Positions 30,654 to 40,735 of a stretch of DNA of 63,476 nt are shown piece after piece. The translations under genes were made by a program, and so were the position numbers. The first letter of the stretch is position 1. The number at the start of each line of letters is the position of its first letter. The DNA lies in the NCBI GenBank assembly GCA_000333855.2, contig CM007343.1, positions 498,704 through 562,179 of the forward strand, given 5' to 3'. Source of the DNA: Endotrypanum monterogeii (lineage: Eukaryota > Euglenozoa > Kinetoplastea > Trypanosomatida > Trypanosomatidae). The notes under the pieces were generated by a model. The model saw only the letters and a program-made list of their open reading frames with translations. It was not told where the DNA came from and searched no databases.

Positions 30654-32129
30654 ATGAAACGAATTGTTGCCCCAAAGCGATGGTCTGCTGTTCACCGTGT
30701 GGAGCAGCCTCCGCTTATGCCGAAGCGACTGCTGCAAGCGGTGTGCGGCGGCCTCCGGTGGCTTGAGTCCAAGAACCTCGCTGAGTTTTTGGCAAAACGC
30801 GCCATCGAAGACGGTTTTCCCTCGACGAAAAAGCAGCAGAAGGCTCTCAATGCGCGACCGCCATCACCGTCGCGCCAAGCGCGTCGTAAAAGCCGACTGA
30901 ACAAAAATAGTTTACTTCGCTCTCCTGGCGAAGTTCCGAGGCAGACTGGTAGGGGTGCGGACGTAGTGCGTACGTCAGGTGCCAGTGACGCTCTTGTCTT
31001 TACTGGCACATCGATGGCGTTGAGCTCATCATGTTCCACCGGCGCTTTAGTTTCACTCGAGAAGAAAAAACGGCTGGTTACGTATGACGTGCTCGACTGT
31101 ACATTCGGCACCGGTTTTCACACCGGTGTGGTGCTGGAGAATGGTCGGCCATATACCCGCGTTGTGGCGATGGATTGTGACTTGGAGACAACAGAAAATG
31201 CACGCGAGATTGCGGAGGAATTTGGTGCTGATAGATTTCGATTCTTCGCGCGTCCTATGTCTGAGGCCAAGGCCATGTTCGGTGAGCGCTCCTTCGACGC
31301 CGTTATGATTGACCCTGGTCCATCATTGACTCAACTCGAGAATCCGGAGCGGGGCTTTCTTTTGGATGATGAGAGTGACCATGCACTTGACATGCGCTAC
31401 GGTCCGAGTCAGGGGCTTGGGGCACTGGAGTACCTCAACACGGTGCCCCAGCACGCACTTTCTGCCGCCCTCGCATCCTACGAGCTTCTCACTCCTCAGC
31501 AGTCCATGAAACTTTCTCGGGCTATTCGGCAGAGGAGACCTTTCCGTGGGGCGCAGGGGGTTCTAGAGGTTGTGGAGGAGGCGGGTGACGAGCTTCCTGA
31601 GGACGGATGGATGACTCAGGCTAGCAATCGGAAAGTTTCGATGTCGTTGAAGTTTATGACGTCGTTGAGATGCATCGTGAACAACGAGCGTTATGAGCTC
31701 AGCCAGGCTCTCCAGAATGCGTTGCTGCTCCTGCGGACTGACGGCCGACTTGTCGTCGTCTCTCGTCTACCATGGGAGGAGAGGCTGATCTCTTCCACGA
31801 TCAGCCAACATCCACACGCTCTTTTGAGCTACTCCGAGGCCATTCCCATCGACGATGTGCAGGAGCACGGCCACTCACGCCACGCAAAAATGTGGATTGC
31901 TACTCGCACTCAAAGCTCGTCCTATGTGCTTAAGAACACGCAGATGCTCACGGAGGAGATGGTGCACGAGAGCTCGATGCGATGGATGGGCGGCCTCTTC
32001 GCTGGTCAAACGTTTGGGTTTCCCGCGAACAACTTCACTTTCGAGAACAGGGATCGGAAGGATTGGGCCGCAGTGCGCAGCAACAAGGACCCCCCGCCGT
32101 TCGACAACGATGATGACCCACGAGGCTAA
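30654..32129 (+). CDS. RsmH/METTL15-type rRNA N4-cytosine methyltransferase, mitochondrial
   Basis: 491 residues from ATG 30654. SAM-binding motif I is at 147-158 (VLDCTFGTGFHTG; bacterial DxTxGxGGHS). The acidic motif II is VVAMDCDLE at about 170-178. Motif IV and the substrate region read IDPGPSLTQLENPERGF, then DMRYGPSQGLGALEYLN, very close to RsmH (DLGVSSPQLDxxERGFSF, LDMRMDxxxGxTAxxxLN). The helical insert ARAIRQRR follows, and the last part has NNERYELSQALQNALLLL (NDELxEL) and RLVVVSRLPWEER (RLVVISFHSLEDR). RsmH methylates N4 of C1402 in the small-subunit rRNA decoding site. The N-terminal 140 residues are basic and low-complexity, about what a mitochondrial presequence plus extension would be, so 12S/9S mitochondrial rRNA is the inferred target. 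The usual RsmH opening HxPVLLxE is not seen. Confidence 0.88.
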   Translation: MKRIVAPKRWSAVHRVEQPPLMPKRLLQAVCGGLRWLESKNLAEFLAKRAIEDGFPSTKKQQKALNARPPSPSRQARRKSRLNKNSLLRSPGEVPRQTGRGADVVRTSGASDALVFTGTSMALSSSCSTGALVSLEKKKRLVTYDVLDCTFGTGFHTGVVLENGRPYTRVVAMDCDLETTENAREIAEEFGADRFRFFARPMSEAKAMFGERSFDAVMIDPGPSLTQLENPERGFLLDDESDHALDMRYGPSQGLGALEYLNTVPQHALSAALASYELLTPQQSMKLSRAIRQRRPFRGAQGVLEVVEEAGDELPEDGWMTQASNRKVSMSLKFMTSLRCIVNNERYELSQALQNALLLLRTDGRLVVVSRLPWEERLISSTISQHPHALLSYSEAIPIDDVQEHGHSRHAKMWIATRTQSSSYVLKNTQMLTEEMVHESSMRWMGGLFAGQTFGFPANNFTFENRDRKDWAAVRSNKDPPPFDNDDDPRG

Positions 32130-33281
32130 GGATCGCGAAGCAGAGATGGGTGGAGAACTGTAGAGGGAGGTGCACGAACTTGAGGTGAGGTGTGTGTGTG
32201 TGTGTGTGTGGAGTTGAAGAGGGCGAGGGTGTGTTTTCTCATCTCAGGGATGGGCTCTGATTTTTTTTTTGTTAATTATCGATTTCTGGAGTCGATTCTA
32301 CAGCGACCGCCCCTATACCTCTAAATACCAAGAAAGCCCCCCTTCCCTCTTTTCTTTCTCGACACATCTCTCTATCCTTTCCTCCACTTCTCTCTCTCTT
32401 TTGCATTCTCGCGAGAGATACGATGGGGGACACACTTATTTTTGGTCATAAGATTTTCTTTTTAAATTCTGCTATTTTGCTTTCGTCCTACAGTGGTGTG
32501 TTTTGTATGCTCACAAAGGATGACGGGGTAGGTGACGCAAATGGAATCTCCAGTCACTACATTCTTGGGTCCCTCCCTGACAAGTGATGCGTTTATCGAA
32601 AGGCGTCTTCCACCATACAGGACGCTTGTGATGCGAATGCTGTGCGCGTGGATGCACCCATTGACAAGATTTATCCCGATGGTTCACAGAGGTCGCTACG
32701 GAGGGGCGGCGGCGGCGGCGGCTGCAGGGTGAGGGCGTTTTAGCTCATAAGCAAACATGCAGAGACTTTGTCCTTTTAAAAGTATTGAAAGAAAGTCAAC
32801 GCGCTCACATCTTTTTGCCGCGAATTTATTTCTTCCGTTCTCTGACCTCACCCATTCTGTCTCTTTGTTTCTCTCGCTGGTGCATGCACTCGCGCCCCTC
32901 CACTTCGTAAGTGAATACGCGCATACATACCAACATGTTCAATCATGATCGATTTATTTAGTACCATGGAGGAACGCTTTTTGTACGCGCTCGCTTGGAC
33001 ATTTGTTGCGAAGCATCTCTCTTTTTTTTTCCCTCCGTTTTCTCCGATAGGGTGCATTACGGGGCTGCTCAGCGCGATATTTGGACGCTTTCGGGGTTTC
33101 TTCTTCCTTACTCGGACGACTTCGGGGTGGGGACGCGAAGCGCATCCAATCGAAACACTGCGTGTTCACTGCCTCTCCCCTTCTGCTTATTCCATGTTCA
33201 GTGTTATCATGACTGGTTAAAAAGAAAATAAATTTAGAGCGGTGTTCTCTTTAATTTATCAACTTTTTATTTTTGGTGTAG
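32130..33281. other. Spacer between the RsmH-like and sirtuin genes
   Basis: Holds a GT run (32190-32210), T runs and a GGC repeat (32705-32722). No gene seen. Confidence 0.6.
33241..33281 (+). promoter_or_regulatory. Putative spliced-leader acceptor abutting the sirtuin ATG
   Basis: A T-rich tract ends in TTTTTGGTGTAG with AG at 33280-33281; the start codon is the next three bases. If used, the 5' UTR would be the spliced leader alone. An upstream AG at 33235-33236 is the alternative. Confidence 0.45.
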
Positions 33282-34238
33282 ATGAAGTCTGCGGGGCTTC
33301 TTGCGTCGTTCATCGAGAGGAGCAGCATCGGGAAACCTGGTCGTGCGTGCGTGGTCCTCACCGGAGCGGGTTGCAGTACGGAGAGCGGCATTCCCGATTA
33401 CCGAGGCTCCAACGGTCAGTATCGTCGAGCAGACTTCGTGCCATTGACCTTTCAGAGCTTTATGCGCAGCGACGACGAAAAGAGACGCTACTGGGCACGC
33501 AGCATGCTTGGGTATTCGACCATGTCAACTGCCTCTTGCAATGCTGTTCACATGGCGCTCCACGCGTTGACCAACTCCGGGACTGTCTCAGACATCTTCA
33601 CCCAGAACGTTGATGGATTGCACCATCTCGCCACGTACGGTGGGATCAGTGATGATGATGATGAGCACTACTACAAGTGCACCACCAGTGATGCACCACT
33701 GGTGGAAGTACACGGTAATATCCACAGGGTGATCTGCGTTTCCTGTGGCTTTGTCATGCCGCGTGCACGTCTGCAGCGAAAATTGAAAGAGGAGAATGCA
33801 AGTCTGTATAGCCAGTATGTGTCGGATAAAGCACTTTTGCGGCCAGATGGGGACTACAGTGCTCCAATGGAGGCGGTAAAAGCGATGCGGCTCGTCATGT
33901 GCCCCCGTTGCAACGGCTTCTTCAAGCCTCATGTCGTTCTTTTCGGTGAAAACGTGCCAAAGCAAATTGTAGAGACCACGATTAATGTTGTGCGTGACAA
34001 GGCTTCCTGTCTGTTGTGCCTAGGTACCTCGATGCAGGTGTACAGCGCCTACCGATACGTTCTAGAGGCAAAGCAATTGAAAATCCCGATTGCGATTGTC
34101 AACGATGGCGCGACGCGAGCTGACGCCATTGCTGACCTCAAACTGAATGCAAAGAGTGTGGGAAACGTACTGGCAGAGACTGCACATGAGGTCCTTGGCT
34201 TGCCGACCGCAACATTCTACCCCCGGCGCGACAACTAG
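33282..34238 (+). CDS. SIR2rp2: SIR2-family NAD-dependent deacylase, class II (SIR2rp2-like)
   Basis: 318 residues from ATG 33282, matching the roughly 320 of Leishmania SIR2rp2. The NAD-binding motif GAGCSTESGIPDYR is at 28-41, TQNVDGLHH at about 105, and the catalytic His in LVEVHG at about 142. Two zinc pairs are present: CVSCG and CPRCNG. The ribose-binding parts are LFGENVP, LGTSMQVYSAYR and IAIVNDG. The segment FMRSDDEKRRYWARSMLGY is typical of class II (SIRT4-like) sirtuins rather than class I. These enzymes remove lysine acyl groups or transfer ADP-ribose using NAD, mainly in mitochondria; SIR2rp2 is mitochondrial in trypanosomes. Between the zinc pairs lies a charged insert of about 60 residues. 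Confidence 0.93.
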   Translation: MKSAGLLASFIERSSIGKPGRACVVLTGAGCSTESGIPDYRGSNGQYRRADFVPLTFQSFMRSDDEKRRYWARSMLGYSTMSTASCNAVHMALHALTNSGTVSDIFTQNVDGLHHLATYGGISDDDDEHYYKCTTSDAPLVEVHGNIHRVICVSCGFVMPRARLQRKLKEENASLYSQYVSDKALLRPDGDYSAPMEAVKAMRLVMCPRCNGFFKPHVVLFGENVPKQIVETTINVVRDKASCLLCLGTSMQVYSAYRYVLEAKQLKIPIAIVNDGATRADAIADLKLNAKSVGNVLAETAHEVLGLPTATFYPRRDN

Positions 34239-34302
34239 AAACAAACTTCCGTGATTGAAGCGGCGGGGGATGGATGACTCATGTTTTTCTTGTATTCACG
34301 CA

Positions 34303-34343
<41 letters not shown>

Positions 34344-35307
34344 ATCTGCTTCTCTGTGTGTTGCTTCCCCTCTTTTTTATTCCACGGAGTTGTCACTTCG
34401 ACTTTGGCTTTCTTCTCCCTTTGATAGAAAATGATTTCGGTTTGACACGCTGCGCGTCGCTCTGGGTTGGTCTTTCCGTGTGCGATTTAGCTTGATGCAC
34501 CGATACACGGCCCTCAACTCATTGAAGAATGTGACCATCGATACCGGGCTTATGCATCTACGAAGAGAGGAGGGGTGCGCAAAGAAAGAAAAACAGAGGC
34601 GGTACCATGTGTGTGTGTACCTTTTAGGCCTACCTACCTACTTCCCCTTTCTTCCCAGTTTGCCGACATGGGGTAGGTGCTGAATGTTTTTTTCTAGATT
34701 TCTTTGCGTTTTGTTTTCCCACCCTGTCCTTTTGCGGGTATTCTAGATACAATTTGTTCATGAAAAAAAGAAAGGAGGGATCTCCTTGGGTTCAGGGCAG
34801 GAGAAACGGGAATTCTTCTCTTTTTCCCCCTTGTTCGCTTTATGTTTTCGTGACAACGCGTGGTATCACTCACTCTCTCAACCCTCCCGTACTCGTCCTT
34901 CGATGCCTATGTCCACACTGTGTACTTGAGGTCTGTCATTTTCTCGAAATTTTCCTACCCGCTTCCGCTGCTTCTCACGGTGACATATATATATATATAT
35001 ATATATATACTAGAAAAAGAAAGAATCCCAGCATATATAGTTTCGCACTGTTAAGTTTTTCTCTTTCGCACCATAGCCTCGGGTCGTCACCTTACGCACT
35101 ATATAGTCTGCCATTCTCCGTCTCAGTCATTTTTGATCGCTCCCCGGTGTCAGTACTCCACTGAAGGTGTAACATAACGGGAGTACGCATAAACGCACTT
35201 ACGTATTTCCTTTGTTTTTTTTTCTACCTTCGAGCGATTTTCTGCCTTTTCTATTCTTGCTCTTCCCTATTTATCTGTTAAAAAAAAGAAAAAAGAAGCA
35301 GTGCGCA
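34239..35307. other. Spacer between the sirtuin and CCT-gamma genes
   Basis: Holds TA microsatellites at 34307-34341 and 34985-35009, and a long T/C-rich tract at 35205-35280 that should direct splicing of CCT-gamma. No gene seen. Confidence 0.65.
34307..34341. repeat. TA microsatellite
   Basis: Perfect TA tract about 70 bp after the sirtuin stop codon. A second, at 34985-35009, precedes the CCT-gamma splice region. Confidence 0.95.
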
Positions 35308-36963
35308 ATGAACGGGCAGCAACCGGTGATTGTGGTGAACCAGCAACTGGAGCGCGAGTCTGGTCGCAAGGCGCAGATGAACAATATCGAGGCAGCCAAG
35401 ACGGTTGCCAGTCTAATCAGCAGCACTCTCGGTCCGTGCGCCATGCTCAAGATGATCATAGATCCCATGGGTGGTACGGTGCTGACGAATGACGGCAATT
35501 GCATCCTGCGTGAAATCGACGTGGTGCACCCTGCAGCGAAGCACATGTTGGAGCTTGCACGCGCTCAGGATGAGGAGGTGGGTGACGGAACGACCTCAGT
35601 GATTATCCTAACGGGCGAGATCCTCAGCCTGGCGCAGCCACTACTTGAGCGCAACATTCACCCCCTCAAGATTGTGAGGGGGTTCACTCAAGCACTCTCT
35701 GATGCACTGGTGGCGGTGGAAAAGATTGCCAGCTCGATTAACCCCGATGACAAGAAGCAGCTAGAGGATGTGGTGCGCGCCTGCCTTGGCACCAAGTTCA
35801 ATTCCCGCGAAGAGGAGCTGATGTGCCGCATGGCCGTTGAGGCCACGCTGCGTGTGGTTCAGGTGAACACTGTCACTGGTGTCAAAGACATCGACATCAA
35901 GCGCTACGCCAAGGTGGAGAAGATCCCTGGAGGATCTATCACGGATAGCGTTGTGCTGGATGGCGTCATGTTCAACAAAGACCATATTCACTCGAAGATG
36001 CGGCGGCTCATCGAGAACCCCCGCATTCTTCTTCTGGATTGTCCCCTCGAGTACAAAAAGCCGGAGACGGCCATCAACGTGGAGGTGACCAAGGACACCG
36101 ACTGGGAGGCCTTACTGAAGCAGGAGGAGGACTACGTCCGTACCATTTGCAACGTGATCATCTCCTTCAAGCCAGATGTAGTGATTACGGAGAAGGGCGC
36201 TTCTGACTTGGCGGCACACTTTCTGTACAAGGCTGGCATCACTTGCATTCGCCGTCTGCGCAAAACCGACAACAACCGTGTAGCCCGTGCCACAGGGGCC
36301 ACCATTGTTAGCCGCGTAGAGGAGCTGACGGACGAGCATATCGGAAAGGCGGGCCTCTTTGAAATCAAGAAGATTGGCGATGACTACTTCACCTTTATCA
36401 CTCGCTGCCCTGGTGGTTCCGCGTGCAGTATCCTGCTTCGTGGCGCCAGCAAGGATACACTGAATGAGATGGAGCGCAACCTGCATGATGCCATGTGCGT
36501 GGCGCGCAGCATCATCCTTGAGCCACGCATCGTATACGGTGCGGCCTCGTGCGAGATGTCCGTCTCTTCTATCTTGATGGCAAAGGCCAAGTCCATCGGC
36601 GGTGTGGAGCAGGCAGCGTACCAGGCTGTGGCGATGGCGCTGGAGGTAGTGCCGCGCATCCTGACGAGCAACTGCGGCGCAAACGTCATTCGTGTTGTCA
36701 CGGATCTTCGAGCACGCCACGCAAACCCTGAGGGGTGGTACTGGGGCATCGACGGACACAGCGGGCGTATTGTCGATGTGCGTACCATCAACATTATTGA
36801 GCCCGCAGCTGTGAAGATACAGGCGCTGAAAACAGCGATCGAGGCTGCATCCATGATTTTGCGTGTCGACGATGTCGTCTCTGGCATCAAGCTCCGTGAG
36901 GAGAAGCCGGCTGCAAAGCCGCAGCAGCAGGCTGAGGAGCCCGAGGACGCCGCAGAGTCGTAG
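35308..36963 (+). CDS. CCT3: T-complex protein 1 subunit gamma (CCT3)
   Basis: 551 residues from ATG 35308; the 32 codons upstream are T-rich leader and begin at a TTG. It is a group II chaperonin with all nucleotide-site motifs: LGPCAMLKMI at 41-50, NDGNCILREI at 61-70, and GDGTTSVIILTGE at 92-104 with the catalytic Asp. The apical domain is in the middle, and the C-terminal equatorial part includes the GWYWGIDGHSG turn near 480. KIPGGSITDSVVLDGVMFNKD and MRRLIENPRILLLD identify the gamma subunit among the eight paralogues. It forms one position in the hexadecameric ring that folds tubulin and actin in the cytosol. The tail is Ala/Glu/Gln-rich. Confidence 0.96.
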   Translation: MNGQQPVIVVNQQLERESGRKAQMNNIEAAKTVASLISSTLGPCAMLKMIIDPMGGTVLTNDGNCILREIDVVHPAAKHMLELARAQDEEVGDGTTSVIILTGEILSLAQPLLERNIHPLKIVRGFTQALSDALVAVEKIASSINPDDKKQLEDVVRACLGTKFNSREEELMCRMAVEATLRVVQVNTVTGVKDIDIKRYAKVEKIPGGSITDSVVLDGVMFNKDHIHSKMRRLIENPRILLLDCPLEYKKPETAINVEVTKDTDWEALLKQEEDYVRTICNVIISFKPDVVITEKGASDLAAHFLYKAGITCIRRLRKTDNNRVARATGATIVSRVEELTDEHIGKAGLFEIKKIGDDYFTFITRCPGGSACSILLRGASKDTLNEMERNLHDAMCVARSIILEPRIVYGAASCEMSVSSILMAKAKSIGGVEQAAYQAVAMALEVVPRILTSNCGANVIRVVTDLRARHANPEGWYWGIDGHSGRIVDVRTINIIEPAAVKIQALKTAIEAASMILRVDDVVSGIKLREEKPAAKPQQQAEEPEDAAES

Positions 36964-38275
36964 GTCAGGGTTTTCAAGGAATAGGGATGGCGGCAACAGC
37001 GCAAGATCCAGGTGTGTGGAGATAGGTGTGGGACTGGGCGTAGGACGCTGACTTATTTTCCCTCTACTCGGTTTTCTTTCGTTGGTGCTCATGCTAAGCA
37101 GTGATGTGAATGTTTCATAAATTGAAAATGGTGCAAGGGACGGAGGAAGGGGGGATCCAGGCGATGGTGTGCTGCTTTGTCGCTGACCCTTCGTTAGTGA
37201 TCGAGAGTTGTGATTGATAGTAAGCGTGAGGAGCGACGGAATAAAGGGGGAAGGTGGCGACGTTGTCAGGCAGTGGTGGGGAAAAAGCGGACATGGGAAA
37301 GCGAGATGATGGAGAAAAAAGGGGGGGGGGCTGCAACGTACAGGTATTGTGTGCGTCACGTTGCATCCACTTCATTATGAATGTTTTGCTCTGCCTTGCA
37401 TGTCTTTCCCCCCACGCAGGCAAGCCAAGAGGGGCACACGCAAAAAGAAAACGTGAAGGAGGTCACACAAAGTAAAGCCCTTTGATGCCACACACGTGCC
37501 TCCTGCTCTTCATCATTTTCCCCGTATGTGCCACCCGGAGAAGGACCTGCGACTGTGGATGTCCAGAAGGGAAGTAATTTAAGAAGACCAAGTTTATATT
37601 TCTATAGAGTTCCTTTGTGTGCCTGTTTTGCTTCTTTCTCTGACCTCACCCTCGGCACCGTGTCACTTCTGGAAACACATAAGGCTCAGCACGTAATGCA
37701 CTCTGCATAGTCCAGTGCATGGTGGCATGGAATGTATGGTGGGGCTGATTGAACGAGTGCCTCTCCTTGTATGACTTTATTTTTATTCCAAGGACAGAGA
37801 AGCATGGTTGCCAACTCGGCACGGTGAAGCGGTAGGAGGTAGGGGATGTTGAGAGAGGCGGTGACATGGGGGGGGGGTGAGGGGCACATATGCCAGTGAA
37901 TCCCGCGAGTGAAATCGTGTTTGTTTGGCTACAATCCCCCTTCCTTCTCTTCCTCTCCTTCCTCCCTTTTAACTTCGCTGGTGCATTCAAATGTCACTGC
38001 GCAGGCGTGCTTGCTTTCGAGAAATACCCTCGCCTTCAACCATATCGGTGAGGGAGAGAGGAGGAGAGAGAAACGAGAAGGTGTTGGCGGGGTGCAGCTG
38101 TGGAATGAGGGTGTGTGTGGGTCGTGAGGGGGGAGAGAGGTGGGCGGTACAATGTTTGCCGCTGGAAAAAGCACCCCCCCCGCTGCTCGCCGTGGCCCTA
38201 ATCCTCCCCTCTCCCTCCCGAGTCTCGGTTTCCGGGTGCTTTTCGCTGTTTTCTTTTGTTGAAGTTACCCCCCTT

Positions 38276-38278
38276 TTT

Positions 38279-38311
<33 letters not shown>
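38276..38311. repeat. CT then TA microsatellite
   Basis: A TCTCTC run of about 20 bases continues directly into a TA run. Confidence 0.9.
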
Positions 38312-39156
38312 TACTTTTGTGTGTCTGTGTAAGTTAAAGGAAGTATATATGAGACCCCAAAGGTTCAACCCCCCTCTCCCTCTGCACCCCACGCCCTTCT
38401 CCCCTTGCTACGCGCACTCACGAAAAAGAGGAAACAGAGGAGGCGAAGTTTTTTTTTTTCTTGTTATCCTCTCCAAAATGAGGAAAAATCTACGCCCTCT
38501 CTACAAAGAAAAAAAAAACTGAGCGCGGAGGGGCCTACGCATACAATTACACACACAGGTGGCCGCACAGACGGGAAAATGAAAACGATCCACAACATTA
38601 TATGCAGTACTGCCGGTGAAACGCGGTCCCAATTTAGCAGTTTCCATGGTAGCGTACGCACCCGACTCTGTCGTGTGCTCAGCTGTGTCTTCTTCAGCTG
38701 CGCTGCGCTTTTTTCGCTTATGGAGAACGACCGCAAGGACGGTGTATTTTCTGTTCATCTCTTACCTTTTGCTCTGTGAAGGCGACCTCGAGCAAATTTA
38801 TAAATCTGAAGATGGAGATGATGGGCACTGTTTGTTCGGAAAGCAGGGGGAGGGGGGGGGAGTGGTGTTTTGGTGCTTCATGGCACTGCCTCTCTCCACC
38901 ATGTCGTCTCCTTCTCCCTTTCTTGCTTCGAAGTACCCGAAATTTCTCCCAAAGGTTCACAACTCTCTCTTTTCTCTTCTCCCACTTTGTTCGTTTTATC
39001 TCACGCTATTTGTTCTTCTCAGTTTTGTTTGGAGAGAGGCTCACTCTCTTCCCTTCAAAGTTCGTGCACCATATTCTCCAATTGAAGCGTATAGGCACGC
39101 GAGTGCATTTGTCCAGGGATATTTGGAGTGACATACTGTGCGTGTAGGTGTGTCTG

Positions 39157-39198
39157 TCGGTCTCTCACATCTGTCTTTGTTCCTCTTTGCGCTTGCAG
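39157..39198 (+). promoter_or_regulatory. Spliced-leader acceptor of the HMG-like gene
   Basis: A CT-rich stretch ends in CTTTGCGCTTGCAG, AG at 39197-39198, only 3 nt before ATG 39202. It excludes the longer upstream frame from 39148. Confidence 0.6.
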
Positions 39199-39201
39199 AT
39201 T

Positions 39202-39777
39202 ATGTTTCGCCTGACTAGTTGGCGACTGGGAGGTGCCGTTTCCCGCGCCACCACCGCCGCGGCCACTACCAAACAGGGGGGCAAGGGGCTGCGCGCCAAG
39301 TTGACTCAAGGTCGTTCGTCTTCTAAATCAGGACGGAATGACGTTAGCAGAAGTGCGACACCGAGGGGGGGACGCGCTCAGTCTAGTCCCCAAGGCCGCA
39401 GGCGTGGCCGTCCTCCTCGCTCTTCCTCCAAACAGTTGGTCAGCGCTTCAACAAAATCTGCACCACTAGTGAACACGAAAGGACCCGCTTCGGCAGGTGA
39501 TCTAGACGCGGGCACCCAACACGTCGCGGCACGGCCCGCGCATATGTCGGAAGAGCGTGAGAAGGAGGTTCTCCACATGGCTGAGCGCATGCAAACGAAG
39601 GACACAACAACTGAGGTGCCTGTCGCCTCTTTTGCGTACGAAATTTTAAAGGCACACCCGTCGGTTCGGAACATGGGGCTGCGTGAGCGCATGGACTTCT
39701 TGCTGAAGCGCTGGAACCGACTGAGCAAATCCCAGAAGCTCGAATATGTGAATGACCCGTTGCGAGGGCTTCTGTGA
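39202..39777 (+). CDS. Basic protein with a C-terminal HMG-box-like domain, probably kinetoplast or mitochondrial
   Basis: 191 residues from ATG 39202. The N-terminus (MFRLTSWRLGGAVSRATT) is Arg-containing and acid-free, a typical mitochondrial presequence. Residues 20-110 are Ser/Arg/Lys/Gly-rich and disordered, with PRGGRAQSSPQGRRRGRPP at about 54-72, an AT-hook-like GRP core. The last 65 residues read SFAYEILKAHPSVRNMGLRERMDFLLKRWNRLSKSQKLEYV-type sequence: a start of the FxxF type, then a helix and the WxxLSxxQKxxY ending of HMG boxes. Kinetoplast-associated proteins (KAP/H1-like) and mitochondrial HMG proteins share this plan and condense kinetoplast DNA. That role is inferred. Other HMG-like ribosome-assembly factors are an alternative. 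Confidence 0.65.
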   Translation: MFRLTSWRLGGAVSRATTAAATTKQGGKGLRAKLTQGRSSSKSGRNDVSRSATPRGGRAQSSPQGRRRGRPPRSSSKQLVSASTKSAPLVNTKGPASAGDLDAGTQHVAARPAHMSEEREKEVLHMAERMQTKDTTTEVPVASFAYEILKAHPSVRNMGLRERMDFLLKRWNRLSKSQKLEYVNDPLRGLL

Positions 39778-40735
39778 GGGCGTGTCGCAGCTTGATGTGC
39801 ACGAGGGCAGTAGTTACACGTTCTATTGTTGTAATCCATCCGGTAGTTCCCGTCACTCGGTATCGCCCACATCCTGTCTTCTTCCTTGTCTTCCTTTGGT
39901 GTTTTGATTTCCGCTTTTCTGGTCGTCGCTCAGGTTGAGTGTTTACATTATTCACTATATAGAAGTGTGGTGAGCGCATCAGTGTCTCTTTGCGTATTTC
40001 TCTTGCATGTGTGTCATATCTCTTTATTTCGATGGCCTGGAGACCAATCCAAGAAGCACGGAGGAGTAGGGAAGCAGAGGGGGGGGGGCCTCAAGCTCCG
40101 CGAAACGAACATGGATAAAGCAACCAGACGTTGCACCTTCCTCCCGCTTTCTCTCCGCTAATTAAAAAAAATATAGATATATAGATATATATATATATAT
40201 ATATATATATTTGGAGGGAGGAGACATTAGGGCCGGGAGGGAAGGAGGGGCTGTCAAAGAAAAAAAAGAAGGAAAATGGAAAGTAGACACTTCCATTGTC
40301 TATTGAGATACACGGCCACCTTTTCTGTGTCTCAACCGGTGTCTATACGCGTCTCATCATCTGCGTGCTGATGCGGTGCCTATAGTGCTTGCTCCTGCGT
40401 GTTTCAATAGCGTGTACACCGACTGTGCCCCCCCTCCCTGCTTTTCCTGCTTTCCCTGCCAATAGCAGACTCGCATGAGCGCCGATGTCTTTTTTTTTTC
40501 TCCTCATGTTTCTCTACACGATCTTCTCCCTTTTGCCTACTCGTGTTTGTGAAAAATCAGCAACAAAAAGAGCCGCGTCTTTGCGTCACACCGGTGCTTG
40601 CATATTCGCGGGCTTCTCTGGAAGAAGAAACAAAGAAACGAAGGGTATTGCGTAGTTTCTACCGGCAATAATAATAGTAATAAAGAAACGGTTCTTTCTG
40701 TGCCTTTTGCATTGGCGCTGAGGGAAGCTCGCGCG
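39778..40735. other. Spacer between the HMG-like and PPR genes
   Basis: Has a TA tract at 40171-40210 and a G run near 40080-40088. Nothing else seen. Confidence 0.6.
40171..40210. repeat. TA/TAGA microsatellite
   Basis: ATATAGAT units running into a perfect TA tract, about 390 bp after the HMG-like stop codon. Confidence 0.93.

Larger units (their letters stand above)
36964..39201. other. 2.2 kb gene-free spacer
   Basis: Between CCT-gamma and the HMG-like gene. It shows G runs (37320-37330, 37870-37877, 38854-38861), a CT repeat running into TA (38276-38311), and A and T runs near 38450 and 38511-38518. No gene could be supported on either strand. Confidence 0.55.

Noticed and set aside
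36112..37359. 415-codon minus-strand frame over CCT-gamma
   Set aside because: Shadow of CCT-gamma codons and the following spacer; composition is His/Arg/Leu/Ser-rich and does not match any family.
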